Assembly: GCA_037975125.1 (NCBI GenBank) | Contig: CM075853.1 | Coordinates: 96,001,043 to 96,065,042 of the forward strand | Source: Latrodectus hesperus | Taxonomy: Eukaryota > Arthropoda > Arachnida > Araneae > Theridiidae | Direction of reading: 5' to 3' | Length of the DNA stretch: 64,000 nt | Part shown: piece after piece, positions 1 to 10,460 of the stretch | How positions within the stretch are numbered: position 1 is the first letter of the stretch | How the letters are laid out: the number at the start of each line of letters is the position of its first letter | Notes under the pieces: model-generated | Told to the model about the DNA's origin: nothing | Databases searched by the model: none | Seen by the model: the letters and a program-made list of their open reading frames with translations, nothing else | Translations under genes and position numbers: made by a program

Positions 1-1008
1 TCTAATTTCTAAAAATCTAAAGAGTCAGAAGAAAGCAAAGAAGGCAGACTTAAGAAATTGACTTTACGTAATCAAAGAAAAATCTTTAAAGAACTTTAAA
101 AAAATGCGGGGAGCATTGGAAAAGCACAAGATGAAGAAAGCACCATCCTATATGGAACGAAAGGCACATTGTGCACCGGCTGCAGTAGGTCAAAGAACAC
201 ATGTCTTGGAACTCCGAATGGACTTCACCTATTTTTTCTGATGAAAAATTTCAACTTAGAATGCCCAGACTGTTGTCAATATGTTTGGCGTTGTCTGGGT
301 ACACAAGAAGAAACTTATTTTACCTGACTAATAGGACGAGGCAGTTTAATGGTTTGGATATCAGTTGGCTACGTCGGAAAGACCAATCTAATGTTTCTGG
401 AGGGAAGGCAGAAACATACAGATTACATTCAAATTTTAAATTCAGAGCTTCTTCCTTATAGCGCTGAGCTAGGCAGAGAAAATAGGATATTTCAACACAA
501 TGAAGTATCAATTTACATGGCCAATTGCGTTAAAATTTGATTTAAAACAAATAATGTTCGATTTGTGCCATAGTCTGCTAAAAATACAGACCTCAATATT
601 GTATAAGATATATGGTCAGCAACTGTTCGGCTTGTTTACGGCAGAGGCAAGCAATATAAATCTTTAACAGAACTTCTAGAAGCTTTGAATTGTGTTCCGG
701 ACAAATTTTGTCAAACCAAAATTCAAGACTTTTATGATTCAATGGAAAATAGAGTCTTTGAAGAAGTTAAAACAGATGACTGAAGAATTCCTTAATAACA
801 AGACTTATACGTTTTTTTTAGAGAACTGTTCTTCTACTTTTTTCACACAGTATGATGTGAATAAAATTAATTTTTAACTATAATGAGCAAGTAGTTTTTT
901 ATTTCCTGTTACATATATAGTTATCTAATTGTAAATAAGTTTTTAAAGGTACCGTAATGAAATTATTTTGTAAAAATTCTAGTGTCCTTTTACTTTTTCC
1001 CAGCAGTG
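1..1008 (+). mobile_element. Tc1-like DNA transposon, 3' part (5' end outside window)
   Basis: The segment carries transposase remains on the plus strand and ends in a terminal-repeat-like sequence, tactttttcccagcagtg, which finishes at 1008. It is followed by TA at 1009-1010, the expected Tc1/mariner target duplication. The matching left repeat would lie upstream of base 1 and cannot be checked. The order catalytic domain, then C-terminal motif, then terminal repeat fits a Tc1 element in plus orientation. Decay is heavy, so it is an old, immobile copy. Confidence 0.72.
110..783 (+). pseudogene. Tc1-like DDE transposase, frameshifted relic
   Basis: Tc1 transposases cut and re-join DNA at TA sites using a DDE catalytic triad. 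Here the fragments run in family order but in different frames. Around 201-290 is a stretch with SWNSEW and IFSDEKFQL, matching the block that holds the first catalytic D. At 349-540 follows the VWISVGYVGKTNLMF block and then ENRIFQHNE, the place where the family has a Q-(D/N)-N-A motif; the second catalytic D is not conserved. From about 560 to 783 comes a degraded NTDLNIV stretch, matching the SPDLNPIE block, and the C-terminal YDSMENRVFEEVKTD, ending at TGA 781-783. At least two frameshifts and several stops make it non-functional. The N-terminal DNA-binding half lies mostly outside the window. Confidence 0.75.
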
Positions 1009-1010
1009 TA

Positions 1011-2404
1011 TATGAAAGTAGAGCTGCAATGTGATTAGTTCATTATCAAGAAAAATATCTTACACTTTGCAAAAGCAAAAGCTGTCGCACATGAGTATAC
1101 AATTATTACTTCTGAATAAAACGAAGCATATACTATCAAAATAATTCCTATAAATTGAATTTTTACTTCTTTATATTAGTTAATGTCAAACGACATTTAA
1201 GTTAATATTATTTTTATTAATAAATGTTAAACGAGATTAAATTTTAATTAATTTAAGTATATTTCACTTACTACTCTTTCAAATAATACGTTTTTTTAAT
1301 TAAATTAATACCACATAAATAACATATTACCATTGTTTAAATATAGAATACACATTTGAAATAATTAAAAAAAAACTTTTGCCTTTCTATTGGTATTAAA
1401 TATAGTTATTGTTAAATATTTGGTTTCTTTTCCATTCGACGATGAAATTTTGCACAGAAAACTAATTAGACCGAAACCCAAACTTCAAAGTGGATTCCAA
1501 ACCACACTAAAACCCAAAATATAGGTTTAAACCCCGAATTTTTGAATCTAAGTCTAAAGTTCATATATTTTTTTAAAATTATAATTGTGCAAAAAATGAA
1601 AAACATTACTTAAAATTCAAAAATGCTTATCATTTAAAAACTAAATAAAAACTTTTGTTGAGTTCTTTATTCATTTAAACTTAATTAATATTGAATGATG
1701 GATAGAATATTTTTTTACATCATTAATAAAAAGATATTTTTTTTAGAATAAAAAAAATAGCTGTTTTCAAATCAGTTTTTTTTTTTTGCAACATTAATAG
1801 AAATAGTTATAAAAAGTGAATTAATAAATAAAATCAATTTTTATATTTATTTTTACTTCTTAATTTTAATTGAATTTAAATCTCGTCAAAAAAGAACTGA
1901 AATATGTTTGGTTATCATTGACCAAAATTGTGTTTTTTTCAGATGTTAAATTAAAAATATCACTATAAAAATATAGAAATAATGAAGTTATATCATAATC
2001 TTTATAAATTATAAAATAAACAAATAATTTTTCTTCATTTATTAGAAAACTGAGAATGTTTATCATCTCTAAATCGATTATCGATTACAATGCGCAAAAA
2101 ATACATTTCTCTTTTAACAGCTACATCATTATAATATAAGCAAAATATATAAACTTTAAAATTCTCTTCGTTCAACTTTATAGAAAATCTTACAAAACAA
2201 TCCGAGACACTTTTTCTATGATTATAAGTAATAGCACAAAATTGCCGTGAAATAAAGTATCTCTCATATTTTTAACTACTTCAAAATATTTGATGCCATA
2301 ATTCGCTTCTAAAAGTAGCGGAAGCCAAAGGCCGAATAGCACCTTTCTCATAGAGTAAAGTTCCTTAAAAAGAGTGAACTGAATTACCAAAATAGAGTGC
2401 ATCA
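1011..2404. other. AT-rich noncoding stretch with one SINE relic
   Basis: Very AT-rich DNA with many A and T homopolymers. Apart from the SINE fragment near 1470, I see no coding, repeat or RNA signal. The short open frames at 1866-2066 and 2190-2405 have no recognisable motif. Confidence 0.6.
1470..1545 (-). repeat. tRNA-derived SINE family 1, degraded fragment
   Basis: The text caaagtggattccaaaccac followed by actaaaaccca matches the reverse complement of the middle of the well-preserved SINE at 40315-40497 (which has gtggttcggaatccacttt). The tRNA head is not recognisable here. The fragment is old. Confidence 0.5.
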
Positions 2405-2580
2405 AATTGCATGATTAGGGGGTATGCGCTGGAGCATTAGATGTAGTAGGCGTTCGCTGTAACCGGAATTTAGCCAGGAATAATGAAATGCATGATTGCA
2501 GGGTATCTAACTATACCAGCTACACGAGGGGATACGGTTATAGAGCACCTAAGGTAGGGCTAGGCCACATAAGCGCTTAA
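2405..2580. other. GC-richer patch of unknown nature
   Basis: This short stretch is clearly less AT-rich than its flanks. It contains phrases such as gggtatgcgctggagcatta and cgaggggatacggttataga. No open frame, tRNA box or transposase motif was found. It could be a transposon remnant or a regulatory island. Confidence 0.3.
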
Positions 2581-3626
2581 TCGCATTTATATTGAGCGAT
2601 TTTAAATGAATAAATTTGGCAATTTTGCTTGTAATTTTGTTTTCCTTTGATGATCTTGTATTATTTTCTTGCGAGAAAGGAAGAGGTTGGTTCATTATTA
2701 CACCATTATTATTTTAAGTCCGAAATTTCTTTCAAAAAAGGTAAGCTTCGTCTCATTTGTATTCCATTAGCTTATCACGAACTTCACTTAAAACATATAA
2801 TGAATGAATATCAAAAATTTGACGCACTTTGAAGAGTAATTTTAAGTTGCAGAATTTAATTTTCTAAAAAATTTAGAACATTCTGTCGACGTAATTCCAC
2901 TACGTTTCTTTAATATTTATCTTTGTTAAAATGCTTTTAAAGAAAAATTATTTTTTGTTTTTGGAATAATAAATTTTATGTTAATTAAAAACATAAAAAT
3001 ATTAATAAATATTAATAAAGATAATTAAAAAATATTAATAAAAAATACATGACGCAAAACATACCAAAATAATACCAACTATAAATGATTATGGTATACA
3101 AGTTATAATTTTTATGATTACTTTATAAGTTACATTTTGTAGTAAATAATAAAAGTTCAATTTATTTTTTAAATAGTTTTAATTATTTTTAATAATTAAT
3201 AATTTCTAATTATATATTTATTTGTTAATATCAAAATCATTGATATTCTTAATACAGTGATTAATGTAAAAATAAATCCAATTTACGATTTAAATATTTC
3301 TGAAATTAATTTAGAATTAAAGTTGTGGTCTCACTCCAACAATTAAATATAAATTTTTTTGTACTGCGTTAAAAAGAATTTTTTGTGCTGAATAGGTCTT
3401 ACTCTAATTTTAGTCAGTGCATAATTTTATTTATTTTTTATTTATTTCATCTTTTTTTGAATGAGCAGCTCAAAAATTATAATTTTCTGAAAAGTGAAAA
3501 AAGGAAAAGAAGAGTATTCTTCAATTTTCAGGCAGCAATATAAATGGGCTTTGAAAAGGAGAATTCACTACTGATTTGGAATAATTGTGTAGCTTCATTA
3601 ATCACTTTAAAACAAATGTCATTATT
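2581..3626. other. AT-rich noncoding stretch
   Basis: Low-complexity AT-rich sequence with runs such as repeated aataaatattaat around 2995-3040. The open frame at 2647-2832 has no recognisable domain. Nothing else is supported. Confidence 0.6.
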
Positions 3627-3760
3627 ATGACAAAAGATCAGGGTTTGGAATTTTGTTACATTAAAAATATTTGTGCAATGATGATGATATATGTGTGATA
3701 ATGATGACAAAAAATCAGGATTTGGAGTCAGCTACATTAAAAATATATGTGCGATGTAGC
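3627..3760. repeat. Diverged tandem duplication, 77-bp period
   Basis: Two copies of a unit start with atgacaaaa(g/a)atcagg at 3627 and 3704. Both share the later phrase acattaaaaatat(t/a)tgtgc. They differ at several positions, so the duplication is not recent. No coding role is apparent. Confidence 0.65.
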
Positions 3761-3814
3761 TTTAGTTTTTGTGCCCGAAAATTAGTCAGTTAAGTATTAA
3801 TTTAAGAATATAAT

Positions 3815-4330
3815 TGAAGATACAATTATGGACACTAAATTTGCTATTTTAAGAATAAATACAAGCAAATTTTTATTTAATAAGAAAAATATATTAAAAA
3901 TAACAAGTGAATGAAATTTCGGAATCTTTAGAAGCAGGAATCTTGAGAATTCTGTACCAAAAAAACAATTACTTTGACAACAATAAATGCACTTATGCTC
4001 CTAGGCATAGAGTCAATCAGAGATTAGATGACTTGTAAAGATGAAAATGATCTTTGAACTTCAGTAGTACTTAATAGCAAGCCATTCGCTCAAAAACCGT
4101 TGACCAAACGTTTTTTATTGGTGAGAAATCTGATGAATATTATAAAGGCAGCAACTGAGCACTTCCTGTATCAAAACTGTTCCTACCCTATTAGAAACAG
4201 ATATCGTGTTCAAATAATATGAACATTCGCTCACATTTGTTGTTGATCACATTACTGAGGTCGCTTTTGGGTTTGATAAAGCGTCGAGGACATTCGGAGC
4301 CACAGTTGTCGAGTTGATCTATGATACTAC
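3815..4330 (-). mobile_element. Degraded segment related to the neighbouring Tc1-like element
   Basis: At about 3995-4165 the order of phrases parallels the 3' half of the Tc1-like element at 4746-6258 (cctaggca, an AT-rich gap, then a tattggt...gagtatg-type block). That suggests a related, strongly diverged copy in the same orientation. A possible terminal-repeat remnant, attatggacacta, lies at 3827-3839. No readable transposase is left. The assignment rests on eye alignment only. Confidence 0.35.
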
Positions 4331-4339
4331 CGTCATCGA

Positions 4340-4620
4340 ATAATCAGGCACACATTTTTTGTCTCGCAACAACGCAATTTCGTAACTTGAGACTCATGAC
4401 ATGTCTCTACTTTCTATTAATTCCAGGTGGATACTATGAGTGTGTCTTCTCAGCTATTAGTGGCATCAGAGCACTAATGTTCAGTAAGGCATTCCGTGAG
4501 ACCATCCAGAACCTATCAATTCCATAAACTGCTAACAGTCGTGAAATCTCTTCCAGCAAGAGTAGTAGTACTACGATTACATCATACCATAATACCAATA
4601 CGTTACAATCTAACATGTTT
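4340..4620 (-). other. Unidentified GC-richer segment, possibly coding relic
   Basis: On the minus strand an open frame (4434-4616) reads MLDCNVLVLW... then SRLLAVYGIDRFWMVSRNAL. It continues past a stop into further plausible peptide. Base composition is less AT-biased than the flanks. I do not recognise the family. It lies between two Tc1-related segments and may belong to a third, unrelated element. Confidence 0.25.
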
Positions 4621-4745
4621 TAAAGTCAGAAACGTGATGTAAGCAGTTTTCCTTCTTCGTATTACATGAATCAGCAAAAATTTTCATTACGTAACAACTT
4701 TCAAATGCTATTTATGTATGAGAAACTTTATCTACAGTTTTCTTA

Positions 4746-6258
4746 CACTCGTGTCCATAAATTAAGGATAATGCAAGTTCAGGCAAAAAAGATACAGAAG
4801 TGACTTATTTGTAAAGTCTACTTATTAAACAAAAGTTAAAGAGCAAAAAAGATGCTATATATTTGACCTCATTAATAAAAATTGCGATTTTTAGCAAATT
4901 CAAAAACCTGCAGCAAATTTAAAAAAGAACCTATTTACAAAAATTAATATTACATGCTTGGTATGATGGTTAATACATAGAGTATGCCCCCAGACGATGC
5001 AATACAAGCCGTACAACTCCTAGGCAAGCTGAATATCAAATTATCGATACGATCTTATGGAACATTACACTACTCATCAAGCAATGCTCTCCGAAGTTCC
5101 GGTAGACATATGGGAGGAAGTTGACGGGTTGCAAGTCGTCAGCCAAGTATGTACTACACATGCTCTATTGGATTCAAGAGCGGTGAGTATGTTGGCCAGT
5201 CCATACGAGTGATATCCTCCTATTGAAGGCATTCGTCTACAATGTTTGCAATGTGAGAACGGGCGTTGTCATCCATAAACAGAAATTCTGCACCCATGGC
5301 GCCCCAAAACAAACGTACATGTTGTTCCAGAATGACATCCCGATAGATGTGAGCTGTCACGGTTACATTCTGAGCATATAGGTTAGCTCTGGACCCCAGA
5401 ATAATTCCTCCCCAAACGAGCAATCCTGCACCACTATAACGGTGTCGTTCAATGGTGTTCCCTTGGTGGTAACGGGTACTTGGTCTTCTCCATATGAAAG
5501 TCCGGCGAGAATCAGACTGATCGCTAAACCTGGACTCGTCGAAAAACATCACACAAGACCACTGTTGCGGTGTTCACAATGCATGTTCTCTGTTCCAGGC
5601 TAACCGCAGGCGACAGTGAATTGCAGCAAGTGGAACACATCTAACAGGCCTACGAACATATAGACCAATGTGCCCTAAGCGTCTGTACATGGTCTGTCTT
5701 GAAACTGTCGTAACGGTAGCTGAAAAGAGCTGACGAAACAGGTTAGATACTTTTATCCGTATGTTTCTTTTGGCAGTAATTGCCAAATACCGGTCCTCAT
5801 TCGGAGTTGTAACTTGGGGGCGACCTGTGCAGTATAACGTCTACTCACATACCATCATCTTGGAACCGCTGTCAAAGCCTGGAGATGACACTCTGGATGA
5901 TTCCAAGTTCCTCGGAAACTTCCAGCTAGGTACGTCCACATTCCAAATGGCCGATAATTCTACCACGTAAAACATCATCCAAATGCTTCCTATCTATGCG
6001 TGTGCCATAACTATGCAGTTATTGCACTGAAAGTCTTTTAAAGTACTTGTGAACAATTTTACTTCTTTGCAACCATTCCTTATATGCTCCTCACTTACAC
6101 TCTCGTCATTTTGGTGTACTGACGGTGCCATCTGGTGGTTTTTTGTAATTTGCATATTATTCTTCAAAATGTGTGTGATAATTTTATACGTAAAATTTTT
6201 ATTTTCGAGTTCAATTTCTGTGTGATTTTGAATTATCCTTAATTTATGGACATGAGTC
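4746..6258 (-). mobile_element. Tc1-like DNA transposon with both terminal repeats
   Basis: The left end (4746-4772) and the reverse complement of the right end (6232-6258) agree at all but two positions. They share gtccataaattaaggataat. Both ends are flanked by TA (4744-4745 and 6259-6260), the Tc1/mariner target duplication. The 1513-bp length is usual for Tc1-type elements. The transposase lies inside on the minus strand and is broken. The ends are better preserved than the gene, so the unit is recognisable but not autonomous. Confidence 0.85.
5000..6010 (-). pseudogene. Tc1-like DD34E-type transposase, broken
   Basis: Reading the minus strand from about 6010, the N-terminal helix-turn-helix region is recognisable as HLDDVLRGRIIGHLECGRT, then EVSEELGIIQSVISRL. 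It holds stops and frame changes. The next blocks are largely open. At 5786-5574 is SRQTMYRRLGHIGLYVRRPV. At 5552-5220 is FFDESRFSDQSDSRR (first catalytic D), GLLVWGGIILGSR, and FLFMDDNARSHIANIVDECL (second catalytic D). After a stop at about 5218 the frame continues with DWPTYSPLLNPIEHV, where the third acidic residue E is kept but the usual SPDLNP reads SPLLNP. The remainder, LPPICLPELRRALLDE, is a normal C-terminus. Several stops and at least two frameshifts make it inactive. Confidence 0.82.
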
Positions 6259-6260
6259 TA

Positions 6261-7744
6261 TTTAAACTGTAGGTGTCATTACCGCCTTCTTTTTTATACG
6301 CATATCTTAGAAAATTTATCATTTGTTTATCACGATTCTTCTTTCTTCTTGGTGAACTTCGCAAGTGTAACATTTTCACTTCTTGTGGTTCAGTAATTTT
6401 CAATAATCTTAACTACACTTTGAAAATAACTTAGAAAATTATTTCTATGTGGTTATTTTAAAAATCTTTTTTATCTTAACTGATTATATGTTATAAAAAA
6501 GGCCATACGACATTTTGGAGATATCACAAGTGTAACATTTCCACTTCTTGGTACAGTAATTTTCAGTTACTCTAACAGTGTAAATCTTTGAAAATCGTTT
6601 ACAAAATTATTTTTATATGGTTTTTTAAATTATTTTATTAGTCTTAACTGGTTAAATGTTATAAAAAAGACTATAGGAAAATTTTCAATCGGTAATACCT
6701 TTGTTTAAAATTAAAATCTGGTATAAGAAATACGCTTGTGTCGTAAAAATCATGCCTTGTTTAAAATTATTCGTTAATAAAAACTACTTCCACCATATTA
6801 ACTATTTTTATCAAATAAAAAGTAGACTTGATATTCTGTTGGAGAGTGATAGCCTCCAGGAATAAAATGTGACCTCAGAGCGACTGTTAAAGCAGCGCTA
6901 TGTGTTGTATTAACAAGCCTTCTCTTATCTTACATTTTGTGTAAAATATGCATAAATTACACAGCAATTTATCAACTTCTGTATTTTCAAATAAAGTGTA
7001 AAATTATTAGAATTCTTTGCTAGAATATTCAGTGTAACCATTCAAAGTATGGTCTATAGAAAATAGAATCTTAAATTGAAACTATTTCCTGTTCATAGCA
7101 AATATTTTATATAAAACAGAAATATATTTTATGGTCAACCAGTAAATAAGTTTCAGTATATGTCTTGTATGCAGATTAAAATTCATAAAAAATTTATATA
7201 TTGTATAATACATGATCACTATTAATGTTTTTTATGCAACTGAACAATAATTTTTTAAAACCTCAGCTGTATGACTTTAGGGGAAATAAAAAACAAAACT
7301 AAGCAGAATGATGATTACTTATAAAAACAAGATTATATTATGACTGTAAAGAGATATTTTGATTATAAATATTTTGATTATGAACATTTGAAGGTATCAG
7401 TAAAAAGTTTGCTGTCAATCAAATATAGTTTATTAAAATAAGTATTTTGCATTTAAAAATTACTATGTAACATTTTTGAAGGAATGAAATAATAAAATGA
7501 ATGTAGAATAACAAAATATATAGTATCAATAACAACTATATACAATATATTTAGTAAACTAAGGATGCAAAACTATAGTTGAATAAAACAGTGAAATTGT
7601 AGTTCTTTGATAATAAAAATATTATTAAATTTCCTTGTTTTTTTCCATTGGATAACCACCTTTATATATTTAAAATACGTGACAAACATGCTTAAAATAA
7701 CATTGTTTCTGCAGAAATTATTAAAATAACCAAATGATAAGTTC
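6261..7744. other. AT-rich noncoding stretch
   Basis: No gene seen. Two loosely similar segments, at about 6350-6500 and 6525-6680 (sharing aagtgtaacattt(t/c)cacttctt and a later ggtta(t/a)atgttataaaaaag), suggest an old duplication of roughly 170 bp. Confidence 0.5.
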
Positions 7745-7835
7745 ATACTTGTGTCTGAAATTCTTGGATTCAATTTCAATCATTGTTGAACAATGAAAGG
7801 TGGATATTGCGGTTTTGCTTTCTGAAAGCACATTT
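7745..7835 (+). repeat. tRNA-derived SINE family 3, degraded
   Basis: The segment ggattcaatttcaatcattg, followed by ttgaacaatgaaagg, resembles the B-box plus body seen at 53780 (gggttcagtcctagccattg, then ttgaacagcgg). The A-box half is not clear. Old copy. Confidence 0.4.
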
Positions 7836-9479
7836 ATCAGTGTTATGATGGAGAATTTTCAGATTTTACTCTTCTGCAACATCTCAATATAGTCCAATAT
7901 TTTATAAAAAAAATTCAAAAGACATTACGAGATGAAGTTTATATGCCTCACATCTTTTACTTGTTGGGCTATCAACTTTGTGGTATAAAATCAGTATAAT
8001 ACAAAGCATTTAGATTTTGCTTGTGGTAGAATCATGCTCTCTGGAATGGAGAGATCTGTTTTCTTTCCCTGTGATTATTGAACAACAACTGATGGAGATT
8101 GCTTTTCTGCATATACGTCTGCCATACTGTGTTCATGGGAAATGTAAAAGTTGGCAAAATTGAGAAACATGAACACTGTTCATTACTGAGGAAGAATCTG
8201 CTTAAGAAGACAAACTGAAGTATTTTTACTGTTCTTCAATGGTCTTCGGATGTTAAATTTTTGTATCGGCAAAAGGAATACATTTTATTTTTTTACCCCT
8301 TCGTGATATGACAATACTTTTCGTAGTAGAAGAATAGGAGTTCTGTCTCAGTAACTGCTGAACAGTTGGACATGGAAACTATATAAATTGGAAATTGTAT
8401 TAATTCTTACCAACGTGTGTCTGTAAAAATGTTTGCTTTGAAATTTTCAGTGTTTATTCATATGATAGATAAATATAGTTAATTATCTACGAAATGTATT
8501 AATGGAAAATAACAATAAGAAATCAATGTTGAAGAATGTAATTTGTAGATAGCCTTCATTGGATAAATTGGCCACTGTGCGGTGTCAAAACTATTCATTT
8601 TAAGTCAAGTAATAAGCAATCCATTGTCTTATTCCTGTGGTCCAGAAAGTAGATTTTGAAGTGGAAAGTCTCTGTTTATATTTTAGTGACAATTGGGTAA
8701 TGGAGTATAATCCGGCTGACTTTCATGTATCACTAAAAATATCATTGACTTTATATTCGACATTTGTTGCATACCGTAGAAATAATTTTTCATGGGATAT
8801 ACACCTATAAAATTTTATTAATAGATGTTCCTTTACTATAAAAATCTAGTCAGATAATATTGACGCTGTCAGAAAAAATTAAAAATACAGTAACTTTTTT
8901 AAATATTACTGCAGTAATTTTAAAACTCTAAACATATTTATAATTACTGCATCAAATATTTGTTTCAATTACATTCTAATATAAGATCATTGATATCCAT
9001 ATGCACAACATTCCTTAAGTGGTAACCTGAGGTCGCAGATTTTACATGTTTGTTACTGTATTATCATTTAATAATAATTTTAAATAAAATTTTGAATAGA
9101 AAAATTGACTGAAAAAATATTGATATGCAGATTATTTCGAAGTTAATAGATTATTTTCGGAGATATATAAATTGTTTATTTAAAAAAATTGAATCTATTA
9201 AATCTACAAAACTGTCTTATAATTTTGAGTCTCAGTAAGGCAGTGAGGCCAACATTTGAGCTTCAAACTTTCTTTTTACTTTAATCAGCTTTAGAGATTG
9301 GAAACATTTCACACTATGTAACATTCTTAAGTTTTCTCCGCATAAAGGTCTTTGGTTAGATCAAGCATCTAAACGTTAACTTTCAAACTAAGAGGTCTTT
9401 CTCTTTTCTAGGTCTTTTCTCACTAGGCTGCTGCGGTTCTGTCAATAGAAAAGAATGTCAAAATATTTGCTATTTTATA
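7836..9479. other. AT-rich noncoding stretch, slightly richer around 8020-8420
   Basis: No open reading frame of note and no recognised repeat. The stretch 8020-8420 is somewhat less AT-rich and could be a decayed element. I cannot assign it. Confidence 0.5.
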
Positions 9480-9625
9480 TTTGGTTGGGTTCCAATTGCA
9501 GTCAATTTCTTACAATGGTTCTAATTTTACGAGAAACTATTTAAAGCGGATTCCAAACCATCATAAATATTTAAGCATTCCGTTAGGTTCGAACACAGGA
9601 ATCGTTAATTTGAACAATCTTAAAA
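9480..9625 (-). repeat. tRNA-derived SINE family 1, near full length, diverged
   Basis: Compared with the reverse complement of the SINE at 40315-40497, the order of blocks is the same. It has a tttggttgg tail, a gcagtcaatttctta stretch, ctaattttacgag, taaagcggattccaaacc, and finally gttcgaacacagg, which is the B-box region on the complementary strand. Scattered substitutions and small indels show an old insertion. No target duplication was found. Confidence 0.65.
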
Positions 9626-10089
9626 AAGCTAGAGAAGATTAATAAGATTTTAAGTTGTTAAAAATAGTAAAAACATTTTATTGTGTGTGTTTTAAATCAA
9701 TACTACTGCAATTTTTGTGAGCAATAAAATATAAAAAACAAATTATTATTTCTTAAAACTTAAGTCAATTCTAAATATTTTTTATAAATTATCAATGAAA
9801 CTTTCGGAGACATTCTAACGGCTACCCATGCAGAATCCATGACCATCGATTCATGTTTACCCGAAGGTCGTGTAAAAAGGTTTAGCAAATTAACGCCATT
9901 CTCATGTTTAAAACATTGCCCAATAACGGCAGAAAATTATTAATTATTTCTAGAAGAACTAGCGATTAAGTAATAAATATAGCGCATAAAAATTTTATCG
10001 AATTTTTATATCTCAGCCCATGTAATTAACCGTCTGAATTGCAGAAGTCGAATCTTATTTATTCTACTGATCTGAGATATTTAAAGTAT

Positions 10090-10460
10090 CTTTTTTAGTA
10101 AGTTTGTGGTATCGCTGCCTGAAGGCGAGTTACTGATTCTCTGAAATATATTCCTGATTGGTTGGGCCTAGTCTCAATCCTCCGTATGATAATAATTAAG
10201 GGCCTAATCGTCCCTCAGCATCAGCAATTACTCTATAGACTCTTTTGAGTAATGGGTGTCAAACATGGAGCCCCAGTCGTTCCAGCCAGGTGTTCTGCGC
10301 GCTTTTGATTGCTTCATCCGTGGTGATTGGGAAAAAGCTGTTCGAATGCGTTCCTTATCTGCCCAAAAGAATCATCGGTCGCAGATGATGAAAGAGATCG
10401 CGGGTGGTGTTTACTGGGCTTAATGTATATGGTGGGAACAGGAGATTCAAACTAAGGCTG
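10090..10460. other. GC-richer island, possible mariner relic or regulatory DNA
   Basis: The island stands out from its AT-rich flanks. The plus strand holds the 52-codon frame listed separately. The minus strand reads FFPITTDEAIKSAQNTWLER and then, in another frame, a YSKESIE stretch. That loosely fits the C-terminal end of mariner transposases (a xDExxKxAVxxWL block followed by YxxGIxxL). The mariner reading is weak because no catalytic motif is seen nearby. Confidence 0.3.
10265..10423 (+). CDS. Small unrecognised open frame, 52 aa
   Basis: The frame opens at ATG 10265 with MEPQSFQPGVLRAFDCFIRG, runs through GDWEKAVRMRSLSA and ends IAGGVYWA before TAA at 10421-10423. An in-frame TAA at 10250-10252 lies just upstream, so this is the only possible start. 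Codon third positions are much richer in G and C than the surrounding DNA, which is why it is noted. I do not recognise the protein. It may be chance inside a GC-rich island, or the shadow of an antisense transposase relic. No splice signals or promoter can be argued. Confidence 0.15.
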   Translation: MEPQSFQPGVLRAFDCFIRGDWEKAVRMRSLSAQKNHRSQMMKEIAGGVYWA

